NCBI RefSeq assembly: GCF_002257585.1
Contig: NZ_CP022743.1
Coordinates: 4,898,001 to 4,962,000 of the forward strand
Length of the DNA stretch: 64,000 bases
Direction: 5' to 3'
DNA from: Mucilaginibacter xinganensis
Lineage (GTDB): Bacteria > Bacteroidota > Bacteroidia > Sphingobacteriales > Sphingobacteriaceae
The notes beneath the pieces were generated by a model. It did not search any database. It was not told where the DNA came from and was given only the letters and a program-made list of their open reading frames with translations. Position 1 is the first letter of the stretch. Every line of letters starts with the position of its first letter. Position numbers and translations under genes: made by a program. This document shows, one piece after another, positions 54,769 to 62,627 of the stretch.

Positions 54769-55773
54769 TTATGAACTTCCTTTAGTATCCGGCTTTAAGG
54801 TGCCTTTGAGTTCGGGGTTTTGGGCAGGCAATACCGCTACCTCCTTTAACACTTCGGTTTGCTGTACACTTACGGCATAGTCCGCAGGTTCAATGTGGCT
54901 GCCAATTGCTTCGGCATACACTTGTGTAAACTCTGCTCCGATATATAAAATAGCTGCGGTGTAATAAATCCATACTAAAATAACCAGGATGGAACCTGCT
55001 GCGCCATAGGCGGAGTTTTTTGCGGTGTATTGAATATAAAGAGTAATCAGCGACTGGCCCACCATAAAAAGAACCGACGTGAAAAAAGCACCTGACCTTA
55101 CATCCTTCCACCTGATCTTTACATCGGGCAAAAACTTAAATATTATACCGAACAGTACGGAAATGATGACGAGCGTGATGCCTAAATTGATAAGGTTTAG
55201 CAACAACGTAGTAACAACAGGTAAAAAATGTGTTATCCACTGGCTAAGGGCGTTCATAATTACGCTGATTACAAGGGACGCAAGGAGTAAAAAGCCGAGG
55301 CTGATGATTAGCGAGAAGGAGATAAAACGATTTTGAATAAGCTTTACCCAACCCTTTTTAGGTTTGGCCTTTACCCGCCAGATAATATTTAACGAATCCT
55401 GAATTTCCACAAAAATACTGCTTGCACCAATTAACAGGGTAACTACTCCAATAACAACTGCGGTGGTTGACTTGCCGGAAAGCTGGAGATTTTTTAACAC
55501 ATCCTGGATTTGAATAGCCGCCTGCGAACCTACATAATGCGCAATTTGAGGATACAGCTTATTGGATGCTGCTTCGGGACCCCAAACCACCCCGGCGATA
55601 GATATCATTAAAATAAGCAGCGGCGCTATGGAAAAAATGGTGTAATAGGCTAAAGATGCACTAAGTTTCAGGCCATTATCATTGATAAAACCCATAAAGG
55701 TTGCCGCCAATATCTTCCACAACTCTTTAAAATATGCTTTGCTTAAAACTTTCATTCCGGGTTTAAATGCCAT
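54769..55773 (-). CDS. YihY/virulence factor BrkB family membrane protein
   Basis: A 334-residue inner-membrane protein with about six helices: FINDNGLKLSASLAYYTIFSIAPLLILMISIAG, GVVTLLIGASSIFVEIQDSLNIIW, and the long loop before ILVWIYYTAAILYIGAEFTQVYAE. These blocks define the YihY/BrkB family, whose transport role is unproven. It lies convergent with the DacB-type gene with only 25 bases between. Confidence 0.92.
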   Translation of the reverse strand: MAFKPGMKVLSKAYFKELWKILAATFMGFINDNGLKLSASLAYYTIFSIAPLLILMISIAGVVWGPEAASNKLYPQIAHYVGSQAAIQIQDVLKNLQLSGKSTTAVVIGVVTLLIGASSIFVEIQDSLNIIWRVKAKPKKGWVKLIQNRFISFSLIISLGFLLLASLVISVIMNALSQWITHFLPVVTTLLLNLINLGITLVIISVLFGIIFKFLPDVKIRWKDVRSGAFFTSVLFMVGQSLITLYIQYTAKNSAYGAAGSILVILVWIYYTAAILYIGAEFTQVYAEAIGSHIEPADYAVSVQQTEVLKEVAVLPAQNPELKGTLKPDTKGSS

Positions 55774-55867
55774 TGAAAAATAAAATACGGTTTAACCTCC
55801 AACTATTAATCTATATAACAATATTTAATAGCTGAAAATGTTTGCAGGCAATTTTAAATCATCATTA

Positions 55868-56548
55868 TCAAATTGTTTCGAACGGAATATCGAGCAGGGG
55901 GAATTTTGCCCACCCGTTAAAATCATAATGCCACCATTCGGTAGCTATCACTTTAAACCCATGTGCCTGCATAATGCTTTTCAAAAGTTCCCTGTTAGCT
56001 AACTGCTGTGCCGGCAAATCAGGATAATTTGCTGCAGCCTTACGGCTAAAACTGTCAAATCCGGTTGGCATCTCCAACTCTTTACCTGTTTTTAAATCGA
56101 TTAAACTAAGATCAATAGCGCAGCCGCGGTTATGTTTTGAGCCCTTACGCGGATCGGCAACAAAATTGGTATCCGGTGTTTCCTTATAAAATTTAACGGT
56201 TACTGAATAAGGACGGTAAGCATCATAGATCTTTAGCCCAAGCCCGCGGTTTTTTAAATCTTCCTCCATCTCTTTTAAAGCCAGCACAACCGGCAGGCGC
56301 GCAAATGCCCTGCCCTGTTCATACATTTTGCGGTGCATAAAGTTATTTGTGGTGGCATACCTGATATCCAGCACAATTGCGGGGATATATTTTTTAATTT
56401 CTACAAGACGTAACTCAGGCTGCTGTTTTACCCGGGCTGCGTAGCTTTTAGGCCCCATCACTTTTGAGCTGTCAATATATTCATAATGCTGTGCGAAAGC
56501 TATATTAAATACGAGTGCAAAAAAAATAAACAGGGAACCGCGCTTCAT
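55868..56548 (-). CDS. D-alanyl-D-alanine dipeptidase (VanX/DdpX type, M15)
   Basis: A 226-residue periplasmic zinc dipeptidase with signal peptide (residues 1-19). The M15 zinc site is S137xHxxGxAxD (H139, D146) and the catalytic E204-W-W-H207 in EWWHYDF, all intact. It should hydrolyse D-Ala-D-Ala released in cell-wall turnover; in resistant enterococci VanX acts in the cytosol, but this one is exported. Its stop-start spacing to alanine dehydrogenase is 2 bases, so the two are in one transcript. Confidence 0.92.
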   Translation of the reverse strand: MKRGSLFIFFALVFNIAFAQHYEYIDSSKVMGPKSYAARVKQQPELRLVEIKKYIPAIVLDIRYATTNNFMHRKMYEQGRAFARLPVVLALKEMEEDLKNRGLGLKIYDAYRPYSVTVKFYKETPDTNFVADPRKGSKHNRGCAIDLSLIDLKTGKELEMPTGFDSFSRKAAANYPDLPAQQLANRELLKSIMQAHGFKVIATEWWHYDFNGWAKFPLLDIPFETI

Positions 56549-56550
56549 AT

Positions 56551-57777
56551 TTATTGATGAGAAACAATCAAAAGGTCCAGGTCTTTACAAGGGATGGAGA
56601 AACGCTCGCCAATGTATTTATTGGTGAGCTGTCCTTTATAAATATAAACAGACTCACGCATGCCTGATTTTGCCCATATCAGGTCTTTTAAACTACCATG
56701 TTCGCCAATATCCAGCAAAATAGGCGCAAAAATATTGGTAAGGGCATAGGTGGCCGTACGTGCAACGCGCGACGCTATGTTAGGCACACAATAATGTATA
56801 ACGTCGTATTTACGGAAAACCGGATGCGTATGGTTAGTAATTTCAGAGGTTTCAAAGCATCCGCCCTGGTCAATACTCACATCAATTATCACCGAATTGG
56901 GTTTCATCCGGCTCACGGTAGCTTCTGATACAATGCAGGGGCTGCGGCCATCCTGGGCACGCATGGCACCAATGGCTACATCGCATGTGGTGATGGCTTT
57001 TTCAAGCACAATAGGTTGTACTACCGAAGTAAACACCCGGGCGCCAATATTATTCTGCAGCCGGCGTAGTTTATAAATAGACGGATCAAATACTTTTACT
57101 TCGGCCCCCAGCGATATAGCGGTTCGGGCGGCGTATTCGCCTACGGTACCAGCGCCCAAAATCACGATCTCGGTAGGCGGCACACCGGTTATCCCCCCAA
57201 GCATCAGGCCTTTACCATCAAAAATATTACTTAGGTATTCGGCTGCTATAAGTATAGAAGTAGCGCCGACGATCTCGCTCATTGCTCTTACAACGCTTAA
57301 TGAGTTACCCTCGTCGCGTAAATGTTCAAAACAAAGCGCCGTGATCTTTTTGTTGATCATTGCTTGAATTGATTCGGCTTTGAGGGAAGATAGCTGCAAT
57401 GCTGAAATAAGCGTTTGCCCCGGCTTCATCAGCTCTATTTCTGCAAGGGTTGGCGGGGCTATTTTTATAATGATATCAGCCTCATATACCTTTTTGGTGT
57501 CATATACAATATGGGCACCTTGCTCGCTGTAATCCTTATCCGAAAAGTTGGCTGCCTGCCCGGCGTTGCTCTCCAGCATTACCTCGTGACCATTATTTAC
57601 CAGCAAAGCAACCGATAGCGGCGTTAAGGGGATCCTGTTTTCCTGGAAAGACACCTCTTTCGGGATGCCTATATAAAGTTTGTGTTTTTTATTTTTTACC
57701 TCAAGCATTGATTCCTGGGGTTGCATCAACGCCTGCCTGGCTATATCCGAAAATCCACTATATTTCCCTGAGCTCAT
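56551..57777 (-). CDS. Alanine dehydrogenase
   Basis: A 408-residue NAD-dependent dehydrogenase of the AlaDH/PNT family: KLYIGIPKEVSFQENRIPLTP at the N-terminus, the Rossmann loop VILGAGTVGEYAARTAISLGAEVKVFD, and IDVSIDQGGCFETSE. It oxidises L-alanine to pyruvate and ammonium, or runs in reverse. It heads a transcript with the D-Ala-D-Ala dipeptidase; no alanine racemase is present in the window. Confidence 0.9.
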   Translation of the reverse strand: MSSGKYSGFSDIARQALMQPQESMLEVKNKKHKLYIGIPKEVSFQENRIPLTPLSVALLVNNGHEVMLESNAGQAANFSDKDYSEQGAHIVYDTKKVYEADIIIKIAPPTLAEIELMKPGQTLISALQLSSLKAESIQAMINKKITALCFEHLRDEGNSLSVVRAMSEIVGATSILIAAEYLSNIFDGKGLMLGGITGVPPTEIVILGAGTVGEYAARTAISLGAEVKVFDPSIYKLRRLQNNIGARVFTSVVQPIVLEKAITTCDVAIGAMRAQDGRSPCIVSEATVSRMKPNSVIIDVSIDQGGCFETSEITNHTHPVFRKYDVIHYCVPNIASRVARTATYALTNIFAPILLDIGEHGSLKDLIWAKSGMRESVYIYKGQLTNKYIGERFSIPCKDLDLLIVSHQ

Positions 57778-57830
57778 TATGAATTAATTTCTGGCTGATG
57801 AAGTTAAGCAAAAAACGGGTTAAGTTTAAA

Positions 57831-58247
57831 TTAAATTTGCTCAATCATTATCTGCCGGGAATTATCACTGCGTACAGAGATACTGATTTTCATGTAGTGC
57901 TGAGGCAATAGCTCAGGAATCTTTTCGGGCCATTCAATAAAGCAGTACGCATCCGAATAAAAATATTCCTCGTATCCCATATCCAATGCTTCAGACTGGT
58001 TTTTAAGGCGATAAAAATCAAAGTGAAAAATCTGGTTTTTAGCACCGATATATTCGTTTACTATAGAGAAGGTGGGGCTTGTTACGGGCTCAATAGTTCC
58101 GAGGCTTTCACACAGGGATTTGATGAGCGTAGTTTTGCCAGCGCCCATATCGCCGTAAAAAAGAAAAATACGGAGATCTTTTGCAAAAGAAATTATTTCA
58201 GCGGCAACGGCTGGAAGCTGAGTGGGTGATGTGGCGGTTAAAAGCAT
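57831..58247 (-). CDS. tsaE: tRNA threonylcarbamoyladenosine biosynthesis ATPase
   Basis: A 138-residue P-loop ATPase with Walker A GDMGAGKTT (32-40), SPTFSIVNEY, HFDFYRL and EYFYSDAYCFIEWPEK, all TsaE hallmarks. It works with TsaB and TsaD to make t6A37 in tRNAs. Length is standard. The synteny ald-tsaE-porX-HD-lpxD-lpxC/fabZ fits Bacteroidota; stated from general knowledge, not checked here. Confidence 0.94.
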   Translation of the reverse strand: MLLTATSPTQLPAVAAEIISFAKDLRIFLFYGDMGAGKTTLIKSLCESLGTIEPVTSPTFSIVNEYIGAKNQIFHFDFYRLKNQSEALDMGYEEYFYSDAYCFIEWPEKIPELLPQHYMKISISVRSDNSRQIMIEQI

Positions 58248-58261
58248 AAATACTATTTTTT

Positions 58262-58337
58262 GTGCGCAAATTGCCGGAGAAGCAGTAATACCTAGTTGTA
58301 AAAATCAGTTTTACTCTTCTCCGGCACAATGACGCAC
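58262..58337. repeat. 76-bp imperfect inverted repeat (REP/MITE-like)
   Basis: Core arms GCCGGAGAAG (58273-58282) and CTTCTCCGGC (58316-58325) with outer GTGCGC/GCGCAC-like ends and an inner GTAAAA/TTTTAC hairpin. It lies between the TsaE and PorX genes. Its compound structure resembles a dispersed repeat; it may also end porX transcription. Confidence 0.5.
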
Positions 58338-58364
58338 AGAATTATTTTTCAAAAATAATATTTT

Positions 58365-59918
58365 TTATTTGGGCCCGTAAACCGCAATCGGGATCAAAAC
58401 TTCCTCTAACGAAATCCCGCCGTGCTGAAAGGTTTCATTATAGAAATTCACAAAATGGTTGTAGTTGTTAGGATAAACAAAATAACTATCCTCCTTGGCA
58501 AATACAAAGCTTGAGCTAACATGCAGCTTTGGCAGCATGGCATCGTGCGGGTTGCGGATGTGGAACACTTCCTTTGGATTAAAGTTAAGATTTTTACCTT
58601 GCTTGTACCGCAAATTGGTATTTGTGTTCCTGTCGCCCACAATTTTACTTGGGTTACGTACCCTTATGGTGCCGTGATCAGTTGTGATAACAACGCGAAC
58701 CTGTTTCGAAGCCAAAAACTTAAGCAGGTCAAACAAAGGCGAGTGTTCAAACCAGGATAAGGTTAATGAGCGATAAGCGGCATCGTCACTTGCCAGTTCG
58801 CGGATCATCTGCATGTCTGTACGGGCATGCGATAACATATCCACAAAGTTATAAACCACCACGTTAAGCTCGTTTTGCATCAGGTTACTTACCGATTCAT
58901 TTAAAGCTCGCCCTTCGTCAATGTTCAAAATTTTGTGATAAGAGTGTTTGATGTCCTTTCGCAAAACACGTTTAAGCTGATCAGTTAAAAACTGACCTTC
59001 AAACAAATTCTTTCCGCCTTCATCTTCGTCATTCTGCCACATTTCAGGGTAGCGCTTTTCCATATCCAAAGGCATCAGGCCTGAGAATATAGCATTACGC
59101 GCGTATTGCGTAGCTGTTGGAAGTATGCTGTAATAAACATCTTCTTCTTCCAGCCTGAAATATTCAGTCAATATGGGGTTGATGATCTTAAACTGATCAT
59201 ACCTTAAATTATCAATCAGTATAAAAAATACCGGGCCTTTACCGTCAAGCAGCGGGAGAACTTTCTTTTTTATTAACTGCGATGAATTTACTGGCGCGTT
59301 CTCCGGCTCTTTAAGCCACCTTACATAATTACGTTCAATAAACTTGCAGAACTGAACGTTGGCTTCGGCCTTCTGAAGTGTCAATATCTCGTGCATCCCG
59401 GCATCTTCCAGTTGCTCCAGTTCCAGTTCCCAGTAAATTAATTTTTTGTAAACATCAACCCATTCCTGGTAGCTAAGGTTTTCATTCAATGTCATACCCA
59501 GGTTCCTGAAATCCTGCTGGTAAGCCATGGTGGTTTTTTCGGTAACCAGCCGTTTATTTTCGGTAAGCTTTTTTATGGTAAGCTGAATCTGTTTAGGGTT
59601 TACCGGTTTTATCAGGTAGTCGTCAATCTTTGAACCTATCGCATCTTCCATAAGGTATTCTTCCTCATTTTTGGTGATCAAAACAATAGGTACATCGTTA
59701 TTAATATTCTTTATTTGCGAGAGTGTTTCCAGTCCCGTTAGCCCCGGCATATTTTCATCTAAAAAAACAAGATCGAAATGGTTATTTTTGAACGCTTCAA
59801 CAGCATCATTACCGTTAGTTACGGTAGTAAGCTTGTAGCCTTTTTCAGTCAAAAAAAGTACGTGGGGTTTTAAAAGGTCAATTTCGTCATCGGCCCATAA
59901 TATAGTGGTATCCTGCAT
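58365..59918 (-). CDS. porX: PorX-type response regulator with PglZ/alkaline-phosphatase domain
   Basis: A 517-residue protein: N-terminal receiver with D54 (FLDENMPGLTG), a helical linker, and a PglZ-type alkaline-phosphatase-superfamily domain (FFILIDNLRYDQ, VRVVITTDHGTI). PorX with PorY kinase and the SigP sigma factor controls type IX secretion; recent work assigns phosphodiesterase activity to the PglZ part. No other T9SS gene lies in the window. Length and order are typical. Confidence 0.94.
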   Translation of the reverse strand: MQDTTILWADDEIDLLKPHVLFLTEKGYKLTTVTNGNDAVEAFKNNHFDLVFLDENMPGLTGLETLSQIKNINNDVPIVLITKNEEEYLMEDAIGSKIDDYLIKPVNPKQIQLTIKKLTENKRLVTEKTTMAYQQDFRNLGMTLNENLSYQEWVDVYKKLIYWELELEQLEDAGMHEILTLQKAEANVQFCKFIERNYVRWLKEPENAPVNSSQLIKKKVLPLLDGKGPVFFILIDNLRYDQFKIINPILTEYFRLEEEDVYYSILPTATQYARNAIFSGLMPLDMEKRYPEMWQNDEDEGGKNLFEGQFLTDQLKRVLRKDIKHSYHKILNIDEGRALNESVSNLMQNELNVVVYNFVDMLSHARTDMQMIRELASDDAAYRSLTLSWFEHSPLFDLLKFLASKQVRVVITTDHGTIRVRNPSKIVGDRNTNTNLRYKQGKNLNFNPKEVFHIRNPHDAMLPKLHVSSSFVFAKEDSYFVYPNNYNHFVNFYNETFQHGGISLEEVLIPIAVYGPK

Positions 59919-60165
59919 GGTATATTTTTTAAGTAGTATGTGCGTTCTGAACCGGGATTAAGGAAAATTACAGATTGACCGGTTATATAAAATTAAGCAT
60001 TTTAATCAGCAAATCCTTAAAATCTGAGGAATCGGGGTCCAGACAAAGACATTAAACCCCAAAGCACGGGTTTTGTTGTCGATTATAAAAGAGATTAACA
60101 AAAATTAACAATTAAAAGACCCGCCTTTTACCTTTATTTAACATTTTTGCACAGCTAATATTACA

Positions 60166-61395
60166 TTGAATAAAAAGAAAATAATAAACGACCCGGTTTA
60201 CGGATTCATCAGCATTCCAACGGAACTGATATTTGACCTTATTGAACACCCTTACTTTCAGCGGTTGCGCTATATTAAACAGGTTGGCATGACTCACCTG
60301 GTGTATCCGGGCGCGCTTCATACCCGCTTTCACCATGCACTTGGTGCCATGCATTTAATGGGACTGGCAATTGAAACGCTGCGGAACAAAGGACATGAAA
60401 TAAGCAACGAAGAAGAAGAAGCAGTAACCATTGCCATATTGCTGCATGATATTGGCCACGGCCCGTTCTCGCATGCGCTGGAAGAAAGTATAGTTGAAAA
60501 CATTTCGCACGAGGATATTTCAACCATGATAATGCAGCGGCTTAACCTGCAGTTTAATGGCAGGCTTAGCACGGCCATTAATATTTTTGAAGATAATTAC
60601 CCCCACCGTTTCCTGCATCAACTGGTATCAAGCCAACTGGATATGGATCGAATGGATTATTTAAACCGCGACAGCTTTTTTACCGGCGTATCTGAAGGTG
60701 TGATCAGTTCTGACCGGATTATTAAAATGCTAAACGTTGTTAATGACCAGATAGTGGTTGAAGAGAAAGGTATTTACTCCATCGAAAAATTTTTAATAGC
60801 ACGCAGGCTAATGTATTGGCAGGTTTACCTGCATAAAACGGTAATAGCCGCAGAACAAACGCTGGTGAAAATATTAAAACGCAGCAGGGAACTTGCCTTG
60901 CAGGGCACAGAAGTTTTTACCACCCCGGCACTGAGCAAATTTTTGAAAAAGCCTATCAGCCGTGACGCCTTTATGAACGAGGATCATTACCTGGAGACAT
61001 TTGCCAGCCTGGATGATACAGATATTATGGCGGCGGTAAAGGTGTGGGAAACGCACCCTGATTTTATTTTATCAAAGTTATGTACCGATCTTGTTCAGCG
61101 TAACCTGTACAAGGTTGACATTACCAACGAAGCGCCTGACGACGCATTTATGATCCGTTTAACGCAAAATGCTGTTAAAAAATATGGCATTACAGCACAC
61201 GAAGCCTCCTATTTTGTTTTTTGTGACACCATTAGAAACAAGGCTTATAAACCGGGCGATGGCAACATCCAGATTTTGATGAAAAACGGGTCAATAAAAG
61301 ATATAACAGCAGCCAGCGATAACTCGAATTTAGAGGCATTGGCAAAAACCGTGGAAAAATACATACTTTGTTACAAGAAAGAATTAATTGACTGA
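60166..61395 (+). CDS. HD-domain protein, dGTPase/SAMHD1-like
   Basis: A 409-residue protein of the COG1078 type: PYFQRLRYIKQVGMTHLVYPGALHTRFHHALGAMHL, then the HD motif LLHDIGHGPFSHALE, and LDMDRMDYLNRDSFFTG. These are the dNTP triphosphohydrolase family motifs; the natural substrate is not known for the Bacteroidota members. TTG start. It lies upstream of lpxD with 101 bases between. Confidence 0.9.
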   Translation: MNKKKIINDPVYGFISIPTELIFDLIEHPYFQRLRYIKQVGMTHLVYPGALHTRFHHALGAMHLMGLAIETLRNKGHEISNEEEEAVTIAILLHDIGHGPFSHALEESIVENISHEDISTMIMQRLNLQFNGRLSTAINIFEDNYPHRFLHQLVSSQLDMDRMDYLNRDSFFTGVSEGVISSDRIIKMLNVVNDQIVVEEKGIYSIEKFLIARRLMYWQVYLHKTVIAAEQTLVKILKRSRELALQGTEVFTTPALSKFLKKPISRDAFMNEDHYLETFASLDDTDIMAAVKVWETHPDFILSKLCTDLVQRNLYKVDITNEAPDDAFMIRLTQNAVKKYGITAHEASYFVFCDTIRNKAYKPGDGNIQILMKNGSIKDITAASDNSNLEALAKTVEKYILCYKKELID

Positions 61396-61461
61396 TTAGG
61401 ACTGGGTAAAATAAGTATGCAACTCCACCAACCACTTACTTAAGCAACCTAATCAACTTAT

Positions 61462-61492
61462 TTTGTTACTATACTATTAACATTTAAATTTG
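61462..61492 (+). promoter_or_regulatory. Bacteroidota-type promoter close to the lpxD start
   Basis: TTTG at 61462-61465 and TAAATTTG at 61485-61492 with 19 bases between. The ATG at 61497 lies only 4 bases after the -7 element, so the transcript may have almost no leader. Confidence 0.6.
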
Positions 61493-61496
61493 CCCG

Positions 61497-62537
61497 ATGC
61501 AATTTACCGCACAGCAATTAGCTTTGATGCTTAACGGAACAGTTGAAGGTGATCCTTTAGTGCAGGTAAATCAACTTGGCAAGATAGAGGAAGCCCAGCA
61601 CGGTTCACTTTCATTTTTGGCTAACCCAAAATATGAGCAATACCTCTACACAACAGCTGCTTCTGTTGTAATTGTTAATAACGACCAAATATTGGCCTTG
61701 CCGGTTAAAGCAACGCTTATAAGGGTTGAAAACGCTTACAGTGCCATTACAGTTTTGCTGGAGATGTATAACACCCTTAAACTGAATAAAAAAGGCATTG
61801 AACAGCCCAGCTTTATCCATCCTTCGGCAACGATAGGCGAAAACGTTTATATAGGGGCATTTGCTTATATTGGGCCTAATGTTAAAATTGGCGACAACTG
61901 CAAAATTTACCCGCAGACGTATATTGCTGACGATGTTGAGCTTGCCGATAATGTTACTTTGTATGCAGGCGTGAAAATTTATTTCGACTGTAAAATAGGC
62001 AATAACGTGATTATCCATTCAGGAACAATAATTGGCGCCGACGGTTTTGGGTTTGCGCCTGTTGGCGATGGTACCTACAGCAAAATAAGCCAGATAGGCA
62101 ATGTTGTTATTGAGGATGATGTAGAAATTGGCTCAAACACCACAATTGACAGGGCGACCATGGGCTCCACTATTATACGTAAAGGGGTAAAACTGGATAA
62201 CCTGATACAGGTTGCGCATAATGTTGAAATAATGGCTAATACTGTGGTTGCCGCGCAAACCGGCATCTCAGGCAGCACCAAGATTGGCGAAAATTGCATT
62301 ATTGGCGGCCAGGTTGGTATTGTGGGGCACATAACCGTTGCCAAAGGCACACAGGTACAGGCACAATCGGGCATAAGCCGGTCATTAACTGAGGAGGGTA
62401 AAAAATGGATGGGTTCGCCAGCGCAGCCTTATTCAAATCACATGCGGTCGCAAATTGTAATTAACCGTTTGCCCGAATTGGAAAAAAAGATTAACGAACT
62501 TGAAAAAATAATTACGGAATTGAAGAAAGGTCATTAA
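61497..62537 (+). CDS. lpxD: UDP-3-O-acylglucosamine N-acyltransferase
   Basis: A 346-residue acyltransferase with the N-terminal uridine-binding domain (QQLALMLNGTVEG, LSFLANPKYEQYL) and the left-handed beta-helix built of hexapeptide repeats (IGENVYIGAFAYIGPNVKIGDNC, etc.), ending with a C-terminal helical cap. LpxD adds the N-linked acyl chain in lipid A synthesis. It lies upstream of the LpxC/FabZ gene, as is typical. Confidence 0.95.
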   Translation: MQFTAQQLALMLNGTVEGDPLVQVNQLGKIEEAQHGSLSFLANPKYEQYLYTTAASVVIVNNDQILALPVKATLIRVENAYSAITVLLEMYNTLKLNKKGIEQPSFIHPSATIGENVYIGAFAYIGPNVKIGDNCKIYPQTYIADDVELADNVTLYAGVKIYFDCKIGNNVIIHSGTIIGADGFGFAPVGDGTYSKISQIGNVVIEDDVEIGSNTTIDRATMGSTIIRKGVKLDNLIQVAHNVEIMANTVVAAQTGISGSTKIGENCIIGGQVGIVGHITVAKGTQVQAQSGISRSLTEEGKKWMGSPAQPYSNHMRSQIVINRLPELEKKINELEKIITELKKGH

Positions 62538-62620
62538 TCATTGAGTCATTATGTCATTGGGCTATTTGACAATAAGCACACACCAGGACGAATGACTCAA
62601 TGATATAATGCCCCAATGAC
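62538..62620. repeat. Crossed short inverted repeats between lpxD and lpxC/fabZ
   Basis: TCATTGAGTCATT (62538-62550) pairs with AATGACTCAATGA (62591-62603) and GTCATTGGG (62553-62561) with CCCAATGAC (62612-62620). The two pairs cross rather than nest, so they cannot all form in one simple hairpin. It reaches to 8 bases before the preferred LpxC start. Confidence 0.55.
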
Positions 62621-62627
62621 TCATAAG

